A stretch of 11,606 bases of DNA from Candidatus Omnitrophota bacterium (lineage in GTDB: Bacteria > Omnitrophota > Gorgyraeia > 2-02-FULL-51-18 > JAGOUK01), in NCBI GenBank assembly GCA_020058965.1, contig JAGVCY010000122.1:1-11606 (forward strand). Reading direction: 5' to 3'. Both the position numbers and the translations under genes were made by a program. The notes under the pieces were generated by a model. That model was given only the letters and a program-made list of their open reading frames with translations. It was not told the DNA's origin and did no database searches. Shown here piece by piece: positions 1 through 6,552 of this stretch. Each line of letters begins with the position of its first letter. Position 1 is the stretch's first letter.

Positions 1-78
1 CATAAGCAGCGTGACCACGCCGCCGGTGATAAGGGCCGTCACAATGATCGCGGTCAAATGCGGGATCCGGTGTTTCAT
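1..78 (-). CDS. nrfA: Cytochrome c nitrite reductase NrfA, N-terminal fragment (cut by window edge)
   Basis: Only the first 26 codons are in the window; the gene continues beyond position 1. The peptide begins MKHRIPHLTAIIVTALITGG: a short basic start followed by a hydrophobic stretch, as expected for a Sec signal peptide or signal anchor of a periplasmic protein. The ATG at 78-76 is preceded by AGGAG at 93-89 with 10 nt spacing, and the nrfH stop lies 17 nt upstream, so the two are cotranscribed. No haem motif is visible in this part. The NrfA assignment rests mainly on position: nrfH is almost always followed by nrfA, the pentahaem enzyme that reduces nitrite to ammonium in the periplasm. 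Another multihaem partner of an NrfH/NapC-type protein is possible. Confidence 0.7.
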   Translation of the reverse strand, partial: MKHRIPHLTAIIVTALITGGVVTLLM

Positions 79-95
79 GCGTTCGGGTCTCCTAT

Positions 96-563
96 TTAAT
101 CCAAATTCATGTGTCCCACCGACCGGTGACACGTCGTGCACCGGGGCGGGTTCTTCGCGTCTTTTTTCCAGTCATGCCCCACGATCCCGCTGACCATCGT
201 GTCGTGACAATGAATGCAGTTGTTCTGCAGTTCCTGCAGATTGGGCTTCGTGATGCGGATCGGTTCTGGAAAGTTCTGCAGCGTGAACGCCTTGGAATGG
301 TTCCAGCCGTTCCGCGCCTTGATCAGGTATTTCCTCGGAAATTCATGAGGAATATGGCAATCGTTGCAAGTCGCGGCCTTGTGATGGCTCGACTTCGTCC
401 ACGCGTCGTAGTTTTCGCGCATGACGTGACAATTCATGCAGGCCTTGGGATCGTTCGACAGGTACGAGAGCCCTTTGGCGTAATCGAAGGTATAAAACCC
501 CACGCCGATCAGCGCGCCGATCGCGACGCATACGGCAATTTCTATTTTAAGTACTTTTTTCAT
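96..563 (-). CDS. nrfH: NrfH, membrane-anchored tetrahaem quinol dehydrogenase
   Basis: This 155-residue protein is the small subunit of the NrfHA complex; it takes electrons from menaquinol and passes them to NrfA for nitrite reduction to ammonium. One N-terminal membrane helix (about residues 5-25) is followed by four haem c motifs: CMNCH (42-46), CNDCH (66-70), CIHCH (116-120) and CTTCH (142-146). The first reads CMNCHVM, matching the CxxCHxM arrangement in which the methionine ligates haem 1 in NrfH. Length and haem number fit NrfH (about 150-160 aa) better than NapC/NirT, which are near 200 aa. The start is the ATG at 563-561; no strong Shine-Dalgarno is visible, so translation may depend on the small gene ending 14 nt upstream. 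The product is exported, with the haem domain outside the membrane. Confidence 0.93.
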   Translation of the reverse strand: MKKVLKIEIAVCVAIGALIGVGFYTFDYAKGLSYLSNDPKACMNCHVMRENYDAWTKSSHHKAATCNDCHIPHEFPRKYLIKARNGWNHSKAFTLQNFPEPIRITKPNLQELQNNCIHCHDTMVSGIVGHDWKKDAKNPPRCTTCHRSVGHMNLD

Positions 564-577
564 CCGACAGCCGCATT

Positions 578-742
578 TTATTTTTTAGCTTTAAGAAACT
601 CAGCCTCTTCGGGCGTGATGCACTTCATGGCGATCTTGCCGGTGTAACCGTCGATCAGCACGATCTTAAAAAAATGTCCCTTGAGCTCAAAAACTTCGTC
701 CAAGAAAAACTCATGCCCTTTGATGGGATCGATGCTGGCCAT
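578..742 (-). CDS. Small conserved-looking protein of 54 aa, function unknown
   Basis: A short open reading frame fills the space between the Rrf2 gene and nrfH. It starts at ATG 742-740, only 2 nt after the Rrf2 stop, and ends with TAA at 580-578. AGGAG at 9 nt before the start gives it a strong ribosome binding site that lies in the last codons of the upstream gene. The product begins MASIDPIKGHEFFLDEVFEL and ends in a lysine-rich helix (TPEEAEFLKAKK). The middle (about 17-43) alternates hydrophobic residues as in two beta strands joined by a DGYTGK turn, with one cysteine at 41. There is no signal peptide, membrane segment or CxxCH motif, so it is probably cytoplasmic. I do not recognise the family. 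Its place between a redox regulator and nrfHA suggests a role in that operon, but this is only context. Confidence 0.8.
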   Translation of the reverse strand: MASIDPIKGHEFFLDEVFELKGHFFKIVLIDGYTGKIAMKCITPEEAEFLKAKK

Positions 743-744
743 TT

Positions 745-1197
745 TTAAGCACTCCTGGTAGTTTTTTTAGCGTTGCCCTGCTTACGGTTCATGGATCTGG
801 AAAGGTCCCAAAGTGTTTGCGAACGCAGCGCGTCGGTCATCTGACCCTTGAGTTTGACCCAGGTAAAATGCAGCGAACAAGGATTGCGGTCATTGCAGGC
901 GGCAAGGCCCATCAGACATTGTGAATAATTGCCCTTCCCCTCAACTGCCTCAACCACATCCATCACCGTCGTGCTTTTGGGATCGCGCGCCAACACATAC
1001 CCGCCTCCGGGTCCCGAAACTGCTTTTAAAAATCCGCTTTGAACCAACGCCTGAAAAGTCTTGCGCGCGTAGGCCTCCGGGATTCCGGCCTTCCGGCAAA
1101 TGTCCGCCGCCCGCGCGTTTCCAGCGGCCTTTCCGTCCGAAATTTCGGCCAAAGCGCGGATCGCGTACTCGCAACCTTTAGAATAAAGACAAAACAT
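745..1197 (-). CDS. Rrf2-family transcriptional regulator with Fe-S cysteines (NsrR/IscR-like)
   Basis: This 150-residue protein has the Rrf2 winged helix-turn-helix: a recognition region over about 25-58 and the wing motif GPGGGYVLA at 62-70. Three cysteines, C94, C101 and C107, spaced C-x6-C-x5-C and followed by H110, lie where IscR and NsrR bind a [2Fe-2S] or [4Fe-4S] cluster, so the protein probably senses NO, oxygen or cluster status. It is the first gene of a unit with the 54-aa protein, nrfH and nrfA, which favours an NsrR-like role controlling nitrite/NO metabolism, although the cysteine spacing is not a clean match to either named regulator. The ATG at 1197-1195 follows GGAG at about 9 nt. 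The residues after 135 are basic and probably disordered. Autoregulation is likely, given the dyad at 1228-1251. Confidence 0.9.
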   Translation of the reverse strand: MFCLYSKGCEYAIRALAEISDGKAAGNARAADICRKAGIPEAYARKTFQALVQSGFLKAVSGPGGGYVLARDPKSTTVMDVVEAVEGKGNYSQCLMGLAACNDRNPCSLHFTWVKLKGQMTDALRSQTLWDLSRSMNRKQGNAKKTTRSA

Positions 1198-1227
1198 GTT
1201 CCATGGCTCCGGTTATGGGATAAATCT

Positions 1228-1251
1228 ATTATGGATACTAACATCCACGAT
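1228..1251 (-). promoter_or_regulatory. Dyad operator candidate upstream of the Rrf2 gene
   Basis: An inverted repeat with perfect core arms TGGAT and ATCCA separated by 6 nt (1232-1247) extends outward to 9-nt arms with 7 of 9 positions paired. It lies 30-54 nt before the Rrf2 start codon, inside the only intergenic space in front of the rrf2-orf54-nrfH-nrfA unit. Rrf2 regulators bind dyads of this size and commonly repress their own promoter, so it is the best candidate operator here. It does not match the E. coli NsrR or IscR consensus well, and binding is inferred. Confidence 0.45.
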
Positions 1252-1264
1252 ATACCCTTGGCAA
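1235..1264 (-). promoter_or_regulatory. Possible sigma-70 type promoter for rrf2-orf54-nrfH-nrfA
   Basis: On the minus strand TTGCCA at 1264-1259 matches the -35 consensus at 5 of 6 positions. It is followed after 18 nt by TAGTAT at 1240-1235, which matches the -10 consensus at 4 of 6. The -10 hexamer falls within the dyad at 1228-1251, the arrangement expected for a repressible promoter. The remaining intergenic sequence (1198-1295) shows no FNR-type half-site pair and no obvious terminator after mobA. The call is tentative because the -10 match is modest. Confidence 0.35.
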
Positions 1265-1295
1265 TTAAAACCAGGCCAGTCGCTTCGTGTAGGGT

Positions 1296-1847
1296 CTAGA
1301 AAAGGTCTTTCGGGGTGTTCACGTTTAAAAGGAGCTTCGGGAATGCCGGCTCCGGCGCAATGAGAAGATCGGGCAGGAGTGATAAAAAATACTTCATGCT
1401 GAGCCGCTCCGAAGCGAGCGCCGATCGCGCCGCCGACTGACACGCGCTCGGGTAAATCCCCGGGAAGGGCTGCTGAACTCCGCCGACTTCAAACACCGCC
1501 GGGCGGTCGGAAGCGCGGTAGGCCAGGATTAATTGCTCCAGCGCCCCGCGGGTCAAAAACGGCATATCGCAGGTCAGGACCAGCAGGTCGTTTTGTGGAA
1601 AAACTGAAAAAGCCGTGCACAGCCCGCCAATCGGGCCTTTGTCCGGAACGAGGTCGTTGTGGACCGGACCGTTTAAAAAATCATAATTTTTTGTCGGGTT
1701 GGCGATCACGGCGGGGTCGAGGTCCAGCGCGGTCAGCAATCGCACCGCGTGTTCCAAAAGCGTCTTTCCTTCCCAGCGCGCGAGCGCCTTGTCCGCGCCG
1801 AACCGGCTGCTTTTGCCGCCCGCGAGCACGATGCCCTTCAGCTTCAC
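1296..1847 (-). CDS. mobA: Molybdenum cofactor guanylyltransferase MobA
   Basis: MobA transfers GMP from GTP to molybdopterin in the cytoplasm, the step leading to the bis-MGD cofactor used by DMSO-reductase family enzymes such as the nitrate reductase in this window. The nucleotide-binding signature LAGGKSSRFGADKA is at residues 8-21, DKGPIGGL at 69-76, the metal-binding CDMP motif near 93-96, and a C-terminal NVNTPKD at 175-181. With a GTG start at 1847-1845 the protein has 183 residues, close to the usual 190-200. This start was chosen because GTGA overlaps the moaE stop, GAGG lies about 8 nt upstream, and the extra upstream residues do not resemble MobA. It is the last gene of the cofactor operon. 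Confidence 0.93.
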   Translation of the reverse strand: MKLKGIVLAGGKSSRFGADKALARWEGKTLLEHAVRLLTALDLDPAVIANPTKNYDFLNGPVHNDLVPDKGPIGGLCTAFSVFPQNDLLVLTCDMPFLTRGALEQLILAYRASDRPAVFEVGGVQQPFPGIYPSACQSAARSALASERLSMKYFLSLLPDLLIAPEPAFPKLLLNVNTPKDLF

Positions 1848-2272
1848 GCGATGACCTCGTGCGGATGCGCGCAGAGCACCCATTCGGAACTTCCGTCCTG
1901 ATAAAATTCGTGCTTCCAGATCGGAACGCTGGTCTTGATCCGCTCGATCGCTTCGCGGCAGGCCTTGAAGGATTCGTCCCGATGAGCGGAGCTCACCCAG
2001 ATCGCGACGGCGGCCTCTCCGACCTCGATGGTTCCGATCCGATGCAGGATGCGCACGGTTCCGCAGAAATATTTCTGCTTCACTTCAAGTGCGATCCGGT
2101 CCAATTCTTTTTCGGCCAGCGCCTCATAACATTCGTATTGGATGCGGATCACCGCGCGGCCCTGATGATGATCGCGGACCCATCCTAAGAAAGCAGCGGA
2201 CGCACCGCAGTCCGGCGCCGGTTGGACGGCCAAAAAAACGGACGGGTCGATGCGATCGCGGGTCAAGCGCAT
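1844..2272 (-). CDS. moaE: Molybdopterin synthase catalytic subunit MoaE
   Basis: MoaE pairs with MoaD to insert two sulfurs into cyclic pyranopterin monophosphate, giving molybdopterin. The 142-residue product shows the family landmarks: GASAAFLGWVR near 23-33, HRIG at 77-80, GEAAV at 85-89, the SSAHRDESF block at 94-102, and IKTSVPIWKHE at 112-122 containing the two lysines (K113, K120) that match the catalytic lysines of E. coli MoaE. The start is the ATG at 2272-2270, one base after the moaD stop (TGA-C-ATG); a longer in-frame extension to 2353 lies inside moaD and looks unlike MoaE. Its stop overlaps the mobA start by 4 nt. The moaD-moaE pairing is the standard stoichiometric arrangement. 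Confidence 0.95.
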   Translation of the reverse strand: MRLTRDRIDPSVFLAVQPAPDCGASAAFLGWVRDHHQGRAVIRIQYECYEALAEKELDRIALEVKQKYFCGTVRILHRIGTIEVGEAAVAIWVSSAHRDESFKACREAIERIKTSVPIWKHEFYQDGSSEWVLCAHPHEVIA

Positions 2273-2273
2273 G

Positions 2274-2519
2274 TCAGCCGCCCGCCACCGGCGGCAGGAT
2301 CGCGAGCACGCTCCCGTCCTCGACCGCCTGTTCCGATCCAACAAACTCATCATTTATGGCGTATCGGAACGGGAGGTCACGGACTTTGGTGAACTCCGGC
2401 TGGGCGAGCACGCCGCGAACGCATTCTCCCACCGTGATCGGCGATTCGACGACCACGGTCCGCTCACCGGCACCCGCCGCCTCCCTCATCTGCGCAAAAA
2501 ACAAAAGTTTGATCTGCAT
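2274..2519 (-). CDS. moaD: Molybdopterin synthase sulfur carrier subunit MoaD
   Basis: An 81-residue ubiquitin-fold protein ending in the Gly-Gly (PPVAGG) that is adenylated and converted to a thiocarboxylate to supply sulfur to MoaE. The N-terminal strand MQIKLLFFAQMREAAG is typical of MoaD, as are the INDEF and VEDGSVLAILPPVAGG segments near the C-terminus. The ATG at 2519-2517 lies 11 nt after the moeA stop, with AGGA overlapping that stop as a weak ribosome binding site. The MoeB-type adenylating enzyme needed to activate it is not in this window. Confidence 0.95.
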   Translation of the reverse strand: MQIKLLFFAQMREAAGAGERTVVVESPITVGECVRGVLAQPEFTKVRDLPFRYAINDEFVGSEQAVEDGSVLAILPPVAGG

Positions 2520-2530
2520 CCGGCCGCTTC

Positions 2531-3787
2531 CTATATAAGGCCCGCGTGGGGCAAAAAATCCATCAAAAGCCGCCGGTCCCCGCTCGTCCCGGCCTGCGGT
2601 GCCCCCTCGCCGCTTGGCGGAACCCGCAAAAAACCGTCCGCGTCCACGAGCGAGGTCAGCATGTGAGAACCTTGATGGTTAAGCGCCTGCGCGGTTAGCT
2701 CGTCGGCCGCTGAATGCTTCACTGAATCCTTCGAGACCCTCGCCTTCAAGAATAAATGCTTCGACTTATCTTGCGGGACGGCGCCTTCGGTTTTTACGGC
2801 CCGCTGGCGCAGTCCGGGTTCGGAGCGGCCCAGCATTTTGAACAGCGCCGGAACGATGTACTCGTAAAAACAGGTGAACGCCGCGGCGGGGTTTCCGGGC
2901 AGACCAAAAATGATTTTTTTTGCTTTGCGGCCGAAGTACAGGGGCTTGCCGGGTTTCTGATTCACCTTCCAAAAAACCGTCCGCACTTTTTCCAACGCGA
3001 GCGCTTCCTTGACCACATCGTAATCTCCCACCGAAACGCCGCCGAGCAGGATGAGGCAATCTCCCTCAGCGAGGGCGGTCCGAATGGCACGCCGTACTTT
3101 TGCGATTTCATCCCTCAGCGTCAGCACGCGAAGCGGCGACACGCCGATTTGAAGCAGCGCCGAGCGGATCATCCACGAATTGGAATCATAAATTTTGCCC
3201 GGTGATAATTTTTTTCCTGGAGCGGTCAGCTCATTGCCTGTCGCGAGAACGGTCACGCGGGGTTTTTGATACACGCTGGCGCTGGCAAATCCGAACGATG
3301 CGAGCACGCCGATCGCGGCCGGGTGGAGACAGGTTCCCTTTTTCAACAGCAGCTGACCCTTCTGAATTTCTTCACCGCAGCGGCGGATGTGCTGGCCCGT
3401 ACGAATCGGTTGTTCGACACAAAGCCGGCCCTCTTGAAGCTTGGCGTCTTCCTTGGGGATCACCGCCGTGCCGCCGGTTGGAATAAAAGCACCGGTCATG
3501 ATCCGATACGCGGTGCCGGCGGCGATACGGAGCGTGCGGCCGTCGCCGGCTTTGAGCGTGCCCGCGACCCGTAGCTTGACCGGCCGATCCTTGCTCGCGC
3601 GTGCAACATCAACCGATCGGATCACATAACCGTCCATCGCCGAGTTGTCCGCCACCGGCATCGCACAGCCCGCCCGCACATCCGCGGCCAGCACGCTTCC
3701 GCAGCAATCGGCCAGGGCCGCCACACGGGACACGGACGAGGGCGTGTTGCGGCGGATGAGCGCGGCCGCTTGTAGGGGCGTGATCAC
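2531..3787 (-). CDS. moeA: Molybdopterin molybdenumtransferase MoeA
   Basis: MoeA inserts molybdate into adenylated molybdopterin. With the GTG start at 3787-3785 the protein has 418 residues, close to the 411 of E. coli MoeA. Landmarks in order are DNSAMDGY (47-54), PVKLRVAGTLKAGDG (69-83), the RIMTGAFIPTGGTAVI segment (95-110), the MogA-like core with GGVSVGDYD (249-257), GLPGNPAA (295-302), and a C-terminal domain IV with SHMLTSLVDADGF. The start was chosen because GTGA overlaps the permease stop and AGGG lies 8 nt upstream; the in-frame extension to 3931 lies inside the permease gene. Pairing with the MoaB-like half of the moaC-moaB fusion completes the metal insertion step. Confidence 0.95.
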   Translation of the reverse strand: MITPLQAAALIRRNTPSSVSRVAALADCCGSVLAADVRAGCAMPVADNSAMDGYVIRSVDVARASKDRPVKLRVAGTLKAGDGRTLRIAAGTAYRIMTGAFIPTGGTAVIPKEDAKLQEGRLCVEQPIRTGQHIRRCGEEIQKGQLLLKKGTCLHPAAIGVLASFGFASASVYQKPRVTVLATGNELTAPGKKLSPGKIYDSNSWMIRSALLQIGVSPLRVLTLRDEIAKVRRAIRTALAEGDCLILLGGVSVGDYDVVKEALALEKVRTVFWKVNQKPGKPLYFGRKAKKIIFGLPGNPAAAFTCFYEYIVPALFKMLGRSEPGLRQRAVKTEGAVPQDKSKHLFLKARVSKDSVKHSAADELTAQALNHQGSHMLTSLVDADGFLRVPPSGEGAPQAGTSGDRRLLMDFLPHAGLI

Positions 3788-4536
3788 AACGCCAACCCTA
3801 TCAGTCGCAGACTCGCCCACGAAATAAACCCGGCCAATATTTTTCGCATGAACGGATGCGGCAATCGGTACACGCCAAGCCGGGATCCCAACTGGCCTCC
3901 AACAAAGACCAACACGCCTAATGTCAGCCATTCAATTCCTTGCGCATGAAAAATATTGCCGCGCGCCAGAAGTCCCGCGGCGGAGTTGAGCAAAATAAAG
4001 ACCGCGGCGGCGGCGGAGGATTCTTTAATGTCCGCCCATCCCGCCAGAATCAGGATCGGGCTCAAAAATATCCCGCCGCCAATCCCCAAGAAACCGGACA
4101 AAAACCCGAGCCCCGCTCCGATCACCGGCGCGCTCAACATAAAAACAATTCCCTCCGCGGGCTTGCGCTCGCGGACCGTGTCCCGCCCTTCCAGCCAGAC
4201 TCTAAGCGCCACGAACAACAAGCAGACGCCGAGCGCGGTCCGCTGGATCGAATCGTCTGTTTTAACCAGGCCGCCGAGAAAAGCGGCCGGAATGGAGGTG
4301 ATCAAAAACGGCCACAGCAACCTCGGCCGCATAAATCCCGCTTTTGAAAAATGCCACACGCCGCCGCCCGAAACGATCATATTGCAAAAAAGGGCGATCG
4401 CGGCGATCTGCGTCACGGGCATCGCGGTCATCGACAAAAGCGCCAAATAGGACGATCCTCCGCCGAAGCCGATCAGAGCGTACACCACCGCCGTCAAAAA
4501 AAACGCCGGAAAGATCCAAACCGGCACCATCAGCAT
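3784..4536 (-). CDS. TSUP (TauE/SafE) family membrane permease
   Basis: A 250-residue integral membrane protein with about 7-8 hydrophobic segments and the two internally repeated glycine motifs of the TSUP family: LIGFGGGSSY at 21-30 and FLGIGGGIFLSP at 149-160. Members move sulfite, sulfoacetate, other organosulfonates or related anions across the inner membrane; the substrate cannot be read from sequence. It sits between moaC-moaB and moeA, overlapping the fusion's stop by one base (TGATG) and moeA's start by four, so it is firmly part of the cofactor operon. Plausible roles are anion exchange linked to sulfur or oxyanion supply, or molybdate uptake, all by context only. The ATG at 4536 was chosen for AGGAG 6 nt upstream; a second ATG two codons later is possible. 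Confidence 0.88.
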   Translation of the reverse strand: MLMVPVWIFPAFFLTAVVYALIGFGGGSSYLALLSMTAMPVTQIAAIALFCNMIVSGGGVWHFSKAGFMRPRLLWPFLITSIPAAFLGGLVKTDDSIQRTALGVCLLFVALRVWLEGRDTVRERKPAEGIVFMLSAPVIGAGLGFLSGFLGIGGGIFLSPILILAGWADIKESSAAAAVFILLNSAAGLLARGNIFHAQGIEWLTLGVLVFVGGQLGSRLGVYRLPHPFMRKILAGFISWASLRLIGLAL

Positions 4537-5438
4537 CAGTGACTCCTGCCTTCCATCATCGGATAGCCATGAAGCACCGCCGGAAAGATCGCGGCGAGCG
4601 TTTCCTGAACACCGTTCGATGAGCCGGGTAGATTGATGATCAGCGTTTTGCCCCTTTGGGCCGCAAGGCCGCGCGAAAGCATCGCGTACGGCGTGCGGGT
4701 CTGCCCATACGCGCGGCCCGCTTCCATGATGCCCGGGACTTCGCGTTCCATGATCGCGCGCGTCGCTTCCACCGTCACATCGCGCGGTCCCAGCCCGGTG
4801 CCGCCGGTGGTCAGGATCAGCCTCACGCCATCGTCGCACCATTGGAGCAGTTTGGCCCGGATTGCGTCCTGATCGTCGGGCAGAATTTGGTAGATTGGCG
4901 TGAGGCCGACGGACTCAAGTTTTTCCTGAATGAGCTTGCCGGACTTGTCCTGCCGTTTTCCCTGAGCGGTGCCGTCGGAGGTCACGAGCACGGCCGTCTT
5001 AAACCCCGCTGGAATGTTTTCTTTGCGGTCGCTCTTGCCTCCGGTCTTCGAGACCAGCTTCGTTGAGACAATCTCCATGTTCTTGTCGATGGGTTTGAGC
5101 ATGTCGTAGATCGTGAGCGCGGCGACGGACGCGGCGACCAGCGCTTCCATTTCGACGCCGGTTTTCCAGGTGACTTCCACCTCGGCGATGATCGTGACTC
5201 GGTCCGGCGCGACCTCAAATTGGATGTCGACCCAATCGATCGGCATCGGGTGACAGAACGGGATGAGGTCAAAAGTCCTTTTGGCGGCCTGAACGCCCGC
5301 GACGCGCGCGACGGTCAGCACATCTTTTTTGGGCAGATCGTTTTTTTGCATGCGGTTGATCGCTTCCGAGGTGGCGGTGATCACGGACACCGCCTTGGCG
5401 CGGCGCAAGCTCGTTGTTTTGGCGGACACCGATATCAT
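4536..5438 (-). CDS. MoaC-MoaB (MogA-like) fusion for molybdenum cofactor synthesis
   Basis: A 300-residue bifunctional protein. Residues 1 to about 135 are MoaC, which converts the MoaA product to cyclic pyranopterin monophosphate: VARVAGVQAAKRT (43-55), FCHPMP (61-66), GVEMEAL (94-100) and the PIDKNMEI segment (116-123), with D118 and K119 at the expected catalytic positions. After a basic linker (130-145), residues about 147-300 are a MoaB/MogA domain that adenylates molybdopterin: LVTSDG (151-156), TTGGTGLGPRD (210-220), and LPGSSNGVQE (270-279). Such fusions are known in several phyla. The ATG at 5438 has an ideal AGGAGG at 8 nt spacing; that site overlaps the final glycine codons of moaA, 4 nt upstream, so the two are probably translationally coupled. 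Confidence 0.95.
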   Translation of the reverse strand: MISVSAKTTSLRRAKAVSVITATSEAINRMQKNDLPKKDVLTVARVAGVQAAKRTFDLIPFCHPMPIDWVDIQFEVAPDRVTIIAEVEVTWKTGVEMEALVAASVAALTIYDMLKPIDKNMEIVSTKLVSKTGGKSDRKENIPAGFKTAVLVTSDGTAQGKRQDKSGKLIQEKLESVGLTPIYQILPDDQDAIRAKLLQWCDDGVRLILTTGGTGLGPRDVTVEATRAIMEREVPGIMEAGRAYGQTRTPYAMLSRGLAAQRGKTLIINLPGSSNGVQETLAAIFPAVLHGYPMMEGRSH

Positions 5439-5442
5439 AAAA

Positions 5443-6498
5443 TTATCCTCCTAATCCCTGCATGACGACCGCCGCGGAAGCATCGGCTTGCGCGGAAGTG
5501 TTGGGGCCCTGGTTGGTGAATGGTGTGTCTTTGAATTGATTGCCCGCGGGCTTGATGCGCACGGCCTCCCGAAGTCCGGCCACGATCGCTTCATCCGGCG
5601 CATTGCCGCGGAGCAGATCGCCAAGCGGAACTTCCACGTCCGAAAACAGGCACGGCCGTATCCGTCCATCCGCGGTCATGCGGATCCGTGAACACTGGCC
5701 GCAAAACGATTCGGTGAGCGAAGCGATGAGCCCGACCCGGCCCTTTCCGCCCATGATCTTAAAAACCTGCGCTACTTGATCTCCGCGGTCCGATTCTTCT
5801 TCGAGTAAAAATTGCTCCCGAATAATGCTCCGAATCGTCGAGATCGGAAAAACCTTCTCCGGCGTCCATCCCGACCCGCACAACGGCATGAATTCCAAAA
5901 AACGCACCTCGACCGGATGATCATAGGCCATCCGCACGAACCGAATAATCTCATCCGCCGTCAGCCCGTTCATCACGACCATGTTGAGCTTGAGCGGAAA
6001 CCCCATCGCGAGTGCCGCGTGAGCGGCTTCCAATACCTGCTGGTACGCGTTGACCTGAGTCACGGCCTTGAACCGCGCGGGATCCAGACTGTCCAGACTG
6101 ATGTTGATGCGGTCGATGCCGGCGTCTTTAAGCGGTTGGAGCAGGGGCTTGAGCCGGCTCCCATTGGTCGTGATGGAAATATCCCGCAGCGTGGTTTGAT
6201 CTTTGATATCGCGGACGATCTCGACAATATCATGCCGGAGCAGCGGCTCGCCGCCGGTCAGCCGCACGCGCTCGATGCCAACGGATTCGGAGAGACGCAC
6301 AAGCCTCACGATGTGCTCGCGATCCAAATAGGACGGACGGCCCATCGGCACATACCCGTCGGGCGGTACACAATAGGTGCATTTAAAATTACACGCGTCC
6401 GTCAGCGACACCCGAAGGTAGGTGACATGCCGGCCGAACGAGTCGATGAGCGGCGCCCGAGCCAAAAGCTCGCGCCCCGCGGGGGAGGTCTGGATCAC
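5443..6498 (-). CDS. moaA: GTP 3',8-cyclase MoaA
   Basis: MoaA is the radical SAM enzyme that starts molybdenum cofactor synthesis by cyclising GTP. In the 351-residue product the SAM cluster motif CNFKCTYC gives C36, C40 and C43; GGEPLL follows at 82-87; the C-terminal GTP-binding cluster has C266, C269 and C283 (C-x2-C-x13-C); and the chain ends in the conserved Gly-Gly (QGLGG). The GTG at 6498-6496 was chosen because AAGGAG lies just upstream (4 nt spacing). An in-frame GTG at 6525 lacks a ribosome binding site and would fall in a hairpin. A spacer of about 35 residues follows QGLGG-less homologous core segments near the C-terminus, mildly low in complexity (SAQADASAAV). First gene of the cofactor operon. 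Confidence 0.95.
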   Translation of the reverse strand: MIQTSPAGRELLARAPLIDSFGRHVTYLRVSLTDACNFKCTYCVPPDGYVPMGRPSYLDREHIVRLVRLSESVGIERVRLTGGEPLLRHDIVEIVRDIKDQTTLRDISITTNGSRLKPLLQPLKDAGIDRINISLDSLDPARFKAVTQVNAYQQVLEAAHAALAMGFPLKLNMVVMNGLTADEIIRFVRMAYDHPVEVRFLEFMPLCGSGWTPEKVFPISTIRSIIREQFLLEEESDRGDQVAQVFKIMGGKGRVGLIASLTESFCGQCSRIRMTADGRIRPCLFSDVEVPLGDLLRGNAPDEAIVAGLREAVRIKPAGNQFKDTPFTNQGPNTSAQADASAAVVMQGLGG

Positions 6499-6517
6499 GT
6501 TTCTCCTTTCCAAATGT

Positions 6518-6545
6518 CCCGGCACTTTTTATAAAAAGCGCCGGG
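6518..6545 (-). promoter_or_regulatory. Strong hairpin immediately upstream of moaA
   Basis: A 28-nt near-perfect palindrome. On the minus strand CCCGGCGCTTTTT pairs with AAAAAGTGCCGGG, a 13-bp stem with one G-U wobble and an AT centre. It ends 19 nt before the moaA start codon and about 9 nt before its Shine-Dalgarno. It is not followed by a U tract on either strand, so it does not look like a simple intrinsic terminator. It probably shapes the 5' leader of the moaA transcript, either as a stabilising hairpin or as part of a regulated leader. Confidence 0.55.
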
Positions 6546-6552
6546 CGCGGGA

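Noticed and set aside
111..647. 178-aa plus-strand open reading frame opposite nrfH
   Set aside because: It is antisense to four conserved CxxCH haem motifs and to the small 54-aa gene, and has no recognisable domain or ribosome binding site.
1848..1883. Upstream start for MobA at 1883
   Set aside because: It would add 12 arginine-rich residues from inside moaE; the GTG overlapping the moaE stop with a GAGG site is better.
2273..2353. Longer N-terminus for MoaE
   Set aside because: The added residues are arginine/serine-rich, lie wholly inside moaD and do not resemble MoaE; the ATG at 2272 directly follows the moaD stop.
3788..3931. Longer N-terminus (48 residues) for MoeA
   Set aside because: The extension overlaps the 3' end of the permease gene and does not resemble MoeA; the GTG at 3787 overlaps the permease stop as GTGA and gives a family-typical length.
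4537..4842. Longer N-terminus (102 residues) for the TSUP permease
   Set aside because: The extension is a shadow of the MoaB domain, is hydrophilic and low in family resemblance, and the ATG at 4536 has a good ribosome binding site.
6499..6525. Upstream GTG start for MoaA at 6525
   Set aside because: There is no ribosome binding site before it and it sits inside the 6518-6545 hairpin; the GTG at 6498 has AAGGAG in front.
6520..6540. TATAAA in the hairpin as a -10 box for moaA
   Set aside because: No -35-like hexamer lies 15-19 nt upstream, where the sequence is GC-rich, and transcription would start inside the ribosome binding site.
6518..6545. Intrinsic terminator
   Set aside because: The stem is strong, but neither strand has a T-run directly after it, and it lies just upstream of the moaA ribosome binding site.
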